From: Microglena sp. YARC
Taxonomy: Eukaryota > Chlorophyta > Chlorophyceae > Chlamydomonadales > Chlamydomonadaceae
Assembly (NCBI GenBank): GCA_022414725.1
Contig: CM039465.1
Coordinates: 17,791,581 to 17,855,580, forward strand
Length of the DNA stretch: 64,000 nucleotides
Direction of reading: 5' to 3'
The position numbers were made by a program, and so were the translations under genes. Under the pieces are notes generated by a model that ran no database searches, was not told where the DNA came from, and saw only the letters and a list, made by a program, of their open reading frames with translations. Below are positions 35,201-47,900 of the stretch, piece by piece. Position 1 is the first letter of the stretch; each line of letters opens with the position of its first letter.

Positions 35201-37573
35201 CGCAGCCAGAGCACTAGAGAAGGGATCTTTCCCCACGCCTGAGGTAGGCAAGAGAATTCATACTTGAATCCTGTGTGTACATCCTGTTTCGGCAAATGGC
35301 TCAATGGTAGAGCACATTAAACTAGAAGTTGTGAGGTTACTCATACTTGGTTCGATTTCAAGCGTGCAGAGCGCCAGCTGCCCTCCCCATGCACTGAACG
35401 AGTATGTTATCCTTCCCACACCTGAGGTAGGCTAAGGAATGTATACTTGTATACTGTACATCTTCGCACCTGAGGTAGGCTAAGGAATGAATACTTGTAT
35501 ACTGTACATCTTCACACCTGAGGTAGGCTAAGGAATGTATACTTGTATACTGTACATCTTCACACCTGAGGTAGGCTAAGGAATGTATACTTGTATACTG
35601 TGCATCTTCTCATACCTGGTTTGTTATAAAGCGTGCAGAGCGCCAGCTGGCTATAGTATTGATAGCCAAGGATGTGATGCACCCATCCTCTGGCGGATTC
35701 GCAAATGGCGTTCTTTGGAGCGCAGCCAGGGTACTAATGAGGGGATCTTTCCCCACCCCTGAGGTAGGCTAGGGATAGAAGGCATTTATGCTGTGCATGT
35801 CCTCGCACCTGGTTTAAATATAGTGCACAAGAGTGCCAGCTCGCTATAGTATTGAGAGACAAGGTTATGATGCGCCCATCCTCTGGTGGATTCACCAATG
35901 GCGTTCTACAGAGCGCCGCCCGGGCACTGGAGAAGGGGTCCCTCCCACACCCCAAGTAGGCTAAGGAATGAATACTTGTATACTGTACATCTTCACACCT
36001 GAGGTAGGCTAAGGAATGAATACTTGTATACTGTACATCTTCGCACCTGAGGTAGGCTAAGGAATGAATACTTGTATACTGTACATCTTCACACCTGAGG
36101 TAGGCTAAGGAATGAATACTTGTATACTGTACATCTTCACACCTGAGGTAGGCTAAGGAATGAATACTTGTATACTGTACATCTTCACACCTGAGGTAGG
36201 CTAAGGAATGAATACTTGTATGCTGTACATCTTCACACCTGAGGTAGGCTAAGGAATGAATACTTGTATACTGTACATCTTCACACCTGAGGTAGGCTAA
36301 GGAATGTATACTTGTATACTGTACATCTTCACACCTGAGGTAGGCTAAGGAATGAATACTTGTATACTGTACATCTTCACACCTGAGGTAGGCTAAGGAA
36401 TGAATACTTGTATACTGTACATCTTCACACCTGAGGTAGGCTAAGGAATGAATACTTGTATACTGTACATCTTCACACCTGAGGTAGGCTAAGGAATGAA
36501 TACTTGTATACTGTACATCTTCACACCTGAGGTAGGCTAAGGAATGAATACTTGTATACTGTACATCTTCACACCTGAGGTAGGCTAAGGAATGAATACT
36601 GTATACTGTACATCTTCACACCTGAGGTAGGCTAAGGAATGAATACTTGTATACTGTACATCTTCACACCTGAGGTAGGCTAAGGAATGAATACTTGTAT
36701 ACTGTATGTACTCGTCCTGTTTCGACAAATGGCTCAATGGTAGAGCTCGTTAAAACTAGAAGGTGCAGGGTTCGAACCCCCTACTGGTGCGCTTTAGTGT
36801 TCGCGGTCGCTGTCAACCGCCATGGTAGCTTTGCCCAGGTAAAGTAGCAGCCCATTCTCTACCACCGTAAGACAGGGCTCCCTTAAAGCCACACCCCACC
36901 GGGCGTTATCATTACTCTCTGCACATGACTAGGGAACAGCAACTAATATAAGTGTTTGGAAAACTAATATTAACTTATATTGTTATAGTTTCTTTTCAAA
37001 CAAAGTATCATTGCTGCATGTACTGGTTTTATATATAATGTTAAACTATTGTACTGGTTTTATATAAAAAAACTGTTGTACTGGTTTTATATATAATGTT
37101 AAACTATTGTACTGGTTTTATATAAAAAAACTGTTGTACTGGTTTTATATATAATGTTAAACTATTGTACTGGTTTTATATAAAAAACTGTTGTACTGGT
37201 TTTATATGTAATGTTAAACTATTGTACTGGTTTTATATAAAAAACTGTTGTACTGGTTTTATATATAATGTTAAACTATATAATGTTAAACTATTACTGT
37301 ACCTGGTTATATATATAATGTTAAACTCTTGTTCTGCAGGCAGAGACACCTCTGAACCTTAGTGTAAAGGCCCTCATCAAGCATCAAGCATATGGCCATT
37401 GCCACACACACACACATACATATATATATAGTATTTATGCTATATGCTTGTTCAACTCTTGATAGCTATATATATATATATATATATATATATGCTTCTT
37501 GAACTCTTGTTCTGCAGGCAGAAGCACCTCTGAACCATAGTGGAAAGGCCCTCATCAAGCATATGGCCATTGC

Positions 37574-37638
<65 letters not shown>

Positions 37639-38077
37639 TAGTTCAACTCTTGATAGCTATATATATGTGCTAATATGCTTCTTGAACTCTTGTTCTGCAG
37701 GCAGAGGCACCTCTGAACCTTAGTGGAAAGTCCCTCATCAAGCATATGGCCATTGCCAAATCGCACCCCACATGGATGGTCAGTCGTTGGGTGAAGCGCT
37801 TTGGAGAGGACGAAGCTTCTGAGATCTTGGACCATAACAACAGGTGGGATAATGACACAACCAGTGTGTGTGTGGTTGTGCTTGTGTGTATATTGATCTT
37901 GGACCATAACAACAGGTGTGATAATGACACAACCAGTGTGTGTGTGGTTGTGCTTGTGTGTATATTGATCTTGGACCATAACAACAGATTGGAGAATGAG
38001 AATCTGTGTCGTTTACTGCTGTTGTTGTTTGTATTCACCCCTCTTGACAATTTAGAGTGTATGTTGATTGTCGGAGG

Positions 38078-38124
<47 letters not shown>

Positions 38125-40881
38125 TATGGGAGGGGGGGGGGGAGTAAAAAACTGTTTCCCAACTTTATTTCCCCCCTCCTTTTGTATGAAACTTCCACAA
38201 TTCCAACTCCCATCTGAATCGGACACCATATTGAACATGCGGTCCAAAATCTGTCTCTCTACCCCCCCCCCCCCCCCCCCCCCCATGTGTATATATATAC
38301 ACATATGTATGTATGTAAAGCAGATGTTAGATAGATAAATAGGTAGTGGTTGGCCCCAGTGCAAGCAAACGGTCTGGCCCCCTCAACCTCACGCCTCGTA
38401 ATAAGGTTGTTCTATTTATGTATTTATCGATATATAGGTTTGGGCAAGTCCCTTCCGCCTTCATGGATGTAGCATTGGTTTGTGTCGGAAGACGCACCTC
38501 CAGGGGTGAAATACCTTTGACAACTTAAAAATAAAACTGCACAAATTGACTTGGCCTTCAAGTCATCCCGGGTATATTCATCACCCCACTCTCCTCATGC
38601 AGCTCTGAAGCACGAACTCAGGCCCCCCAAATTGGCGGTCCACATGGTCCCTGTAACTGTAGCTCTGAAGCACGAACTCAGGCCCCCCAAATTGGCGGTC
38701 CACATGGTCCCTGTAACTGTAGCTCTGAAGCACGAATTCAGGCCCCCCAAATTGGCGGTCCACATGGTCCCTGTAACTGTAGCTCTGAAGCACGAACTCG
38801 GGCCCCCCAAATTGGCGGTCCACATGGTCCCTGTAACTGTAGCTCTGAAGCACGAACTCAGGCCCCCCAAATTGGCGGTCCACATGGCCCCTGTTACTGT
38901 AGCACTGTAGCACGAACTCAGGGCACCCGTCGGTAAAATGATTGTTTGGGGTTCAGTTCATCAGTGCTTTTTCTTTTGAAGCCCTTCCTATCACGGTTAG
39001 GCAAGTCCTATTTGGCCTACCCCTGGACTGTAACATACACATATGGTCACTGTGTGACTGCGAACGAAGTTGTGTAAAACCCTTTGCTAGAATAACAACC
39101 ACACATGCAGTGCTGATCAAGGGACTACATGACGCGCGCTACCTTAGCGGTAGCGCGCAAGGTTTTGGAGCCCGACTGTTCGATTGTTGCAATTTTGTTA
39201 ACCCCCTATGGGCGCAGCGCGCAGATTTCCGTTTTTATTTGAGTCAAAGGCGCAACCCAAAAGGAGGCAATTGAGTCAAAAGCGCAACCCAAAAGGAGGC
39301 AGTTGCGCCAAAAGTGCAACCTCCCAAAAGGTGTCCTGATGCAGCCCGATGTCATTATTTATCTGAATCCCGAATGTGTGCTGATCTCATTATTTATTTG
39401 CATTCTGAATGTGTGCTGATCTCATTATTTATTTGCATTCTGAATGTGTGCTGATGCAGTGATGTCATTATTGATTTGAATTCTGGATGTGTGCAGGTGT
39501 CATTATTGATTTGAATTCTGGGTGTGCAGTTCATGACCCATGGTTGGGGAACGGCAACGAATCTCAGTGTTTGAAAAACAAATATTGACTAATATTATTA
39601 TAGTATCACAATAATATTATTTTTTCAAATAAATTCGAAAATCTGATGAGACGGCTCATCCAACTAATATTATATAATATGATATCATATTATTCATTCG
39701 CTAATATTATTTAACATAGCCGACCCCTACCCATGGCTGAATAGTTTTCTCTCCCCCCTCATGTCCGCAGCCCCCCTGTATAATTTCTCTCTCCTCTCTT
39801 GTACACAGCCCCTGAATAGGTTTCTCTCCCCCCCTCATGTGAGCAGTCCCCTGTAAAATTGCTCTCCCCTCTCTTGTCCTCAGCCCCCCTAACTAGGTTT
39901 CTCTCCCCTCTCTTGTCCACAGCCCCCCTAATTAGGTTTATCTCCCCTCTCTTGTCCGCAGCCCCCCGGTATATGGCCTTCGCTTGAATCCGAACTATGC
40001 AGGGGTTGAGCAGAAAATGAGCACAGAGGGTGACAACCAAGACGATGCCGATAGCAGCAATACTGGCAGCAGCAGAAACAGCAGTAACCGCACTGACGAC
40101 ACAGACAACAGTGCGGATGACAACCAGGATGGCTCTGATAGCAGCAGCATTGGCAAAAGCAGTAACAGCATTGGCGACAGCGAGAGTGCTGTCGTCAGTG
40201 AAGGTGAAAACCAAGACAGCATTGAGGACAGTGGCAATGGTGACCTCAGTACCAGCGGTGATAGCAGTGATAGCAGCGGCAGCAGCAGAACTGCAGCAGA
40301 GGTTTTGATACAGCGACTGTCTGCTTTAGGTATCACTGCAAGTAAATCAACTTTTTGGCCAGAAGATTTCGTGCGAGTGGAGGCTGCCATGCACACCCTG
40401 ATAGCCGAGGTAAATAAAATAAATAAATAGAATCATAAATGAATAGTATGCGTTATTACAAGGTGTGATTTTTTGTGTGTAGGCTGCATGCACACCTTCA
40501 TAGCTGAGGTAATTGAAATAAATAAAGAAATGAGATGTCTTATTATGAGGCGTGAGGTTGAAGTATTGTTCTTGCCTACTTGCCACTGTTCGTTTTTCCG
40601 ACGACGCGTTGCCACAGCGTCTCCGTTCCGTCGTTGCATGGCGACGCATGGGTTTCGCGCGGCCCCCTGAACCCCCCCAGGCTCCTCGCTCCACTGTGGA
40701 ATGGCTACACAACAAGCTTGAAATCAGGCTTGAGTAGCCCAAGTAGCTACCCAACCTTGCCAACAGAAGTCAGGCTTGGGTAGCCCAAGCCCAAGTAGCT
40801 ACCCAACCTGGCCTACAGAAATCTGAAATACAAAACACTGCTACTTGTCCAGTTTCGCTTGATTGGTTTATATATATTTTT

Positions 40882-40926
<45 letters not shown>

Positions 40927-41267
40927 GGGAGTTGGAGGCTGCAATGCTCATTTTGGCAGCTAACATACTGTTCTTTCTGGCTTGTTCATTTCATCTTGAT
41001 CGATTGATTGATTGATTGATTGATAGATTGGTTTTTAATTTTGTGTTTTTGTGATTGGAGGCTGCGATGCACAATTTGGTAGCTGACGTACAGTCCTTTC
41101 CTGCTTGTTCCGTTCATGTTGCTTGCCTGCCTGCTTGATTGGTTTTTAATTTGTGTTTTTGTGACTGGAGGCTGCAATGCTCATTTTGGTAGCTGGCGTA
41201 CTGTGGTTCCCTGCTTGTTCGGTTTATCTTTATTCCCTGCTTGTTCGTTTTATCTTTGTTTGGTTTA

Positions 41268-41324
<57 letters not shown>

Positions 41325-41855
41325 GCTTTTGCTTGCTTAGCTTAGCTTTTGCTTGTTTGCATATTTTTGCTTGCTTGCTTGATTGATTGATTGATTGATT
41401 GATTAATTGCCTTCTTGCATGCTTGCTTGCTTGATTGCTTGCTTGCTTGCTTGCTTGCCTTCTAGCTCACTGATGCACTCTGGGATTTGCTGCAGGGATT
41501 CGTCTCCCGAGGAGAGTGCTTTGTGGAGGATGAATCTGTCGGCTTGCTGGTTGCACACCTCAATCCACAGCCTGGGGACACAATTCTTGATTGTGGATTG
41601 TCATCAGCAGCACGGACCATTCATTTGACCCAAAGATTAGATGGGCAGGTAAGGCACCAGCGCAATTTTTAGATTTTCCCGGGGGGGGGGGGGGGCTTGG
41701 TGGAAGGTGAATCTGTCAGCTTGCTGATTGCACACCTCAATCCACAGCCTGGGGACACAATTCTTGATTGTGGATTGTCATCAGCAGCACGGACCATTCA
41801 TTTGACCCAAAGATTAGATGGGCAGGTAAGGCACCAGCGCAATTTTTAGATTTTC

Positions 41856-41906
<51 letters not shown>

Positions 41907-44749
41907 CTTGGTGGAAGGTGAATCTGTCAGCTTGCTGATTGCACACCTCGATCCACAGCCTGGGGACACAAGTCTTGATTGTGGATTGCCAATAGCAGCA
42001 CAGCACATTCATTTGACCCAAGATTAGATGGGAATGTAAGGCATGGGCCCTGTGTGTCAGTAAGTTGGAAATTCTTGATTGTGGATTGTCATCAGCAGCA
42101 CGGACCATTCATTTGACCCAAAGATTAGATGGGCAGGTATGGCACCAGCGCAATTTTTAGATTTTCCCGGGGGGGGGGGGGGGGGGGGCTTGGTGGAAGG
42201 TGAATCTGTCAGCTTGCTGATTGCACACCTCGATCCACAGCCTGGGGACACAAGTCTTGATTGTGGATTGCCAATAGCAGCACAGCACATTCATTTGACC
42301 CCAAGATTAGATGGGAATGTAAGGCATGGGCCCTGCGTGTCAGTAAGTTACAGTCCAGGGGTGACCAAATAAGCTGAAGGCAGGATGCAAGGCTCTACTT
42401 TTTGGCAGAGCCCCCCCTTCTGGGGGGCGGGACCCCCCAGTGTTACCCATTTGTCCGATCGACCGACCGACCGACCGTCTGACCGTGATGAAGCCAGACA
42501 AGTCAGCCAACGGTCTCGTAACTAACTCGCTTCCGTTGCCACCTGTTGCTCCGACGCGATCACTCTCCGCCATTTTTTAGCGTCGCAAGCGACGCTGCAT
42601 AGAACTTGTTATTTTGTATGGAAGGACAGACCCTGTGTGTGGGACCTGCATATCATATGATGTTGACCAACGGCGAGTATGATATCATATATGATATCAT
42701 ACAAATTGCATCGTATGATATTGTATATAAATGGTAACTTTGGCCTAGTCAGTCTGCTGGCATCACAGGATATGATATGATGACATGACATCATATCAAA
42801 TTGCCGTTCTATATTCATGCGCCCCATTGAATGAATGAGTCGATGGGGCGGGGGCAACGTTCTTTTTCAAAAATTATATGAATTCAGTTTGTTCAGTCCA
42901 GTCATTTGTATGTGTGGATGACTGGGTACAGGAGTACTCGAGTAAGAACCAGGCCGGGGAATTTTTTTCACGGAATATATTCCGATCAATATAATTCGAT
43001 ACGAGACCCCGTTTTGGCCCAAATTACTAGGATAAGAAACCTGTTTTTTTAACTGAAATTGACTAAAAGTGACCCAAATCGACCAAAATCGGAATAAGGA
43101 TCCTGTATTAGGAGGGGGAAAAGGAGAAAAAAAAGAAAAAGGAATATGATTTCCTCTTTTTGATTTGAAAAAAATATCCCTGAACCAGGCGCTCATTGTA
43201 TTGGTACAAATGAAGGCTGAAGTCAGTTTGTTGTACTATTGCCCCGCTTCACTTGCGGGGCATTTACGTTTCGAACGCGAATGATCCTCAAAAATGAAGT
43301 GAAACATAACTATGCATTCAGTTTGTTGTACTATGCGTTGCAAACTGAGTGACTGGTAGGTACAATCCCAGTGCGACGCGTTGCCCCCCTCCCCCCCCCT
43401 CCCCCCCCCCCCCTCCGGGGCTCTGCGCTTTCTCTCACGCAGCCCTATACCGTGCTACGCCACAATCCCGAAATCAGGCTCTCCTCGCAACTTTTGCTAC
43501 AAAATTGGACCTACTAAAACAAGAAGATGAAAAATAGATTAACCGGGGGGCTCATTGAAACTTCCACTAGTGATGAACTGGTCCCCAAAAAATCGTGAAC
43601 TAGTAAATACTTACACGTATGGTAGTCTGAGCTCAGGCGCAGTAGGGGTCTGCGAAAGCAAAACCCACAGTATCTATTCCCCAGTGCAAGCGAGGGGGAA
43701 GGTTCCTTTAACCTCATGCCTAGTGGCAAGGCGTAACAATTTTCAATTTTACACATGCAGGGCAAAGTCATCACACTCGACACCGATGAGCAGAGGGTCT
43801 CCCCCAACCCAACCCAACCCAACCCAATTTTACACATGCAGGGCAAAGTCATCATGCTGGACACCGATGAGCAGAGGCTCTCCCCCCAACCCAACCCAAC
43901 CCAACCCAACCCAACCCAACCCAACCCAACCCAACCCAATTTTACACATGCAGGGCAAAGTCATCACGCTGGACACCGATGAGCAGAGGCTCTCCCCCAA
44001 CCCAACCCAACCCAACCCAACTCAACCCAACCCAATTTTACACATGCAGGGCAAAGTCATCACACTCGACACCGATGAGCAGAGGCTCTCCTCAATTGAG
44101 AATGCGGTAGAGGCTGTGGGTCTCACAGATCATGTGAGTCTCAACCCTGTTTCTACATATCTAGAAGAGATTGTGGGTCAGACAAATATGGTCGGTCTTG
44201 ATCCTGCTTGTTCTTAGCTCCTACATTTTGTCAAATTGGTCCGCACTTAAAGCGCACGTGCCATTGTTTTGTAACGCGAAAAGCGCAGCTGCCTTGAAAT
44301 AATGTGAGTCCCAACCCTGTTTCTACGTATGTAGCAGGGATTGCGGGTCAGACAAATATGGTCGGTCTTGATCCTGCTTATTCTTAGGTACTACATGTTT
44401 TCAAATTGGGCAGCACTTAAAGCGCACGTGCCATTGTTTTGTAGCGCGAAAAGCGCAGCTGCCTTGAAATAATGTGAGTCCCAACCCTGTTTCTACATAT
44501 GTAGCAGGGATTGCGAGTCAGACAAATATGGTCAGTCTTGATCCTGCTTGTTCTTAGGTCCTACATGTTTTCAAATTGGTCAGCGCTTAAAGCGCACAGG
44601 CCATTTTTGTGTAGCGCAAAAAGCGCAGCTGCCTTGAAATAATGTGAGTCACAGCACTGTTTCTACATATATGTAGAAGAGATTGTGGGTCAGACAAGCC
44701 TGACAGGATGCTCTGCCTGGTTTTCTCTGATGGCATGGCTCCCCCTCCA

Positions 44750-44846
<97 letters not shown>

Positions 44847-44881
44847 AACACACACACAAACACACACACAAACACACACAA

Positions 44882-44933
<52 letters not shown>

Positions 44934-47900
44934 CATTGGCATGCTGAGTCAGTCTTGATCCTGCTTGTACACAACATCGTATTTATGGATTTGACTTCTC
45001 TCATAATTGGTGAACTTGTATTTATTTGTACAGTCCACGGGTAGCCAAATAGGCTTAAGGGACGTGCCCAGCCTTACCAACAGGATTGGTGATACACTGC
45101 ATATTTGGATTGGTGATACACTGCATATGTGGGGGTCTTTTATACCCTTTAATTGGTCAGTCAGTCCGTCAGTCAGTCCGTCAGTCCGTCAGTCAGTCCG
45201 TCAGTCAGTCAGTCAGTCCGTCAGTCAGTCAGTCAGTCAGTTAGTGAGTCAGTGAGTCAGTCAGTGAGTCTGCATATTTGGGGGTCTTTTATACCCTTTT
45301 ATTGGGCTTAAAAGGGTGTGTTCTGGGTGTATTAGGGTGCTGTAGGGTGCAGAAAGGGTGCTGTAGACCCCTCAAATTGGCAGTGATTAACAAAGCTGCA
45401 TCTCTTGGTGTAGGTGCACCTCATCTTCTCCGGGTTAAGCGAGTTTGAGGCTGCAAGGCCTGCGGATGCAAATCTCTTTGATAAGGTGAGTAAAGGTGGT
45501 ACTATTTTCTTCCTTATGTTATTGTGACTCGTTGTTCGTTATGTTGGTGTTGTTTGTTGTCCGTTGTATGTTGGTGTTTGTTATGTTGTTTGTTGTTCAT
45601 TATGTTGTTGTTCGTTGTTTATTGTTCGGTATGTTGTCATTGTTGTTGTTCGTTGTTATATTGATGTTGTATGTTGTTGTTGTTCGTTCGTTATGTCGAT
45701 TGTTGTTTGTTATGTTGGTATTTTTATTTGTGTGTTGTTCATTATGTTGTTGTTGTTTATTTGTTTGTTACATTGGTGTTGTTCATTATGTTGTTGTTGT
45801 TTATTTGTTTGTTACATTGGTGTTGTTCATTATGTTGTTGTTGTTTATTTGTTTGTTACATTGGTTTCGTTCATTATGTTGTTGTTGTTTATTTGTTTGT
45901 TACATTGGTGTTGTTCATTATGTTGTTGTTGTTTATTTGTTTGTTACATTGGTGTTGTTCATTATGTTGTTGTTGTTTATTTGTTTGTTACATTGGTGTT
46001 GTTCATTATGTTGTTGTTGTTTATTTGTTTGTTACATTGGTGTTGTTCATTATGTTGTTGTTGTTTATTTGTTTGTTACATTGGTGTTGTTCATTATGTT
46101 GTTGTTGTTTATTTGTTTGTTACATTGGTGTTGTTCATTATGTTGTTGTTGTTTATTTGTTTGTTACATTGGTGTTGTTCATTATGTTGTTGTTGTTTAT
46201 TTGTTTGTTACATTGGTGTTGTTCATTATGTTGTTGTTGTTTATTTGTTTGTTACATTGGTGTTGTTCATTATGTTGTTGTTGTTTATTTGTTTGTTACA
46301 TTGGTGTTGTTCATTATGTTGTTGTTGTTTATTTGTTTGTTACATTGGTGTTGTTCATTATGTTGTTGTTGTTTATTTGTTTGTTACATTGGTGTTGTTC
46401 ATTATGTTGTTGTTGTTTATTTGTTTGTTACATTGGTGTTGTTCATTATGTTGTTGTTGTTTATTTGTTTGTTACATTGGTGTTGTTCATTATGTTGTTG
46501 TTGTTTATTTGTTTGTTACATTGGTGTTGTTCATTATGTTGTTGTTGTTTATTTGTTTGTTACATTGGTGTTGTTCATTATGTTGTTGTTGTTTATTTGT
46601 TTGTTACATTGGTGTTGTTCATTATGTTGTTGTTGTTTATTTGTTTGTTACATTGGTGTTGTTCATTATGTTGTTGTTGTTTATTTGTTTGTTACATTGG
46701 TGTTGTTCATTATGTTGTTGTTGTTTATTTGTTTGTTACATTGGTGTTGTTCATTATGTTGTTGTTGTTTATTTGTTTGTTACATTGGTGTTGTTCATTA
46801 TGTTGTTGTTGTTTATTTGTTTGTTACATTGGTGTTGTTCATTATGTTGTTGTTGTTTATTTGTTTGTTACATTGGTGTTGTTCATTATGTTGTTGTTGT
46901 TTATTTGTTTGTTACATTGGTGTTGTTCATTATGTTGTTGTTGTTTATTTGTTTGTTACATTGGTGTTGTTCATTATGTTGTTGTTGTTTATTTGTTTGT
47001 TACATTGGTGTTGTTCATTATGTTGTTGTTGTATATTTGTTTGTTACATTGGTGTTGTTCATTATGTTGTTGTTGTTTATTTGTTTGTTACATTGGTGTT
47101 GTTCATTATGTTGTTGTTGTTTATTTGTTTGTTACATTGGTGTTGTTCATTATGTTGTTGTTGTTGTTTATTTGTTGGTGTTGTTCATTATGTTGTTGTT
47201 GTTTATTTGTTTGTTTATTTATTTATTTGTTTTTGTGTTGGTGTTGTTTGTTGTTTTTTATGTTGGTGTTGTTCGTTGTATGTTATGCTATTTGGTGTGT
47301 GTTATGTTGGTGTTGTTTGTTGTCCTTTTGTTGTTCTTTGTTCGTTATGTTGGTGTCCGTTGTATGCTGTTTGCTATGTCTTGTCCGTTGTTCGTTCATG
47401 TGTTGTTATGTGCTATGCGTTGTTCATTTGTTATGTTGGTGCTGTACGTTGTGTGTTGTTGTGTGTTGTTGTTAATTGTTCATTGTGTTGGTGTTGCTTG
47501 TTTTGTCGTTCGTTGTTCATTACATTTGTGGTGTTGTTTGTTGTTCGTTATGTTGGTGTTGTCCATTGTGCGTCATTTTGTCCGTTGTTTGTTTTGTTGT
47601 TTGTTATATGTTGTTCATTGCTCCTTATGTTGGTGCTCCTTATGTTGGTGTTGCTCATTGTTTGTTATTTCCTTTGTTACGTTGTTGTTTATCATGTTGT
47701 TCACTTGATGTAGTGGGGTGTAGTGGATCTGAAGGTGGTGTGACGTGGTCTGGTGACGGAGCTGCGTAGAAGCCAAGGAGCATATGGTTGTGGGTGTAGA
47801 AAATTCTGTATTTTTTACACCACACCACCACCATGTTGTTCACTGTTTATTTTTTCCCCCTCACGATATCATGGTTGGGCAAGCCCCGTTAGCCTATTTG

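Noticed and set aside
35412..36715. A CRISPR-like array of regular 48-bp repeats
   Set aside because: There are no unique spacers; units are contiguous, and the setting is a eukaryotic intron.
38551..38913. Open frames of 96-119 codons on both strands
   Set aside because: They come from the 60-bp minisatellite and have no splice or family support.
43745..44049. (CCCAA)n as telomeric repeat
   Set aside because: Short interstitial runs attached to decoy exon copies; the unit is not a known telomere unit and it is not at a chromosome end.
45496..47713. Three overlapping frames of 659-714 codons rich in Cys, Val and Leu resembling membrane proteins
   Set aside because: All three plus-strand frames are open because the 44-bp unit has no stop; identical peptides appear in each frame, which is a repeat artefact.
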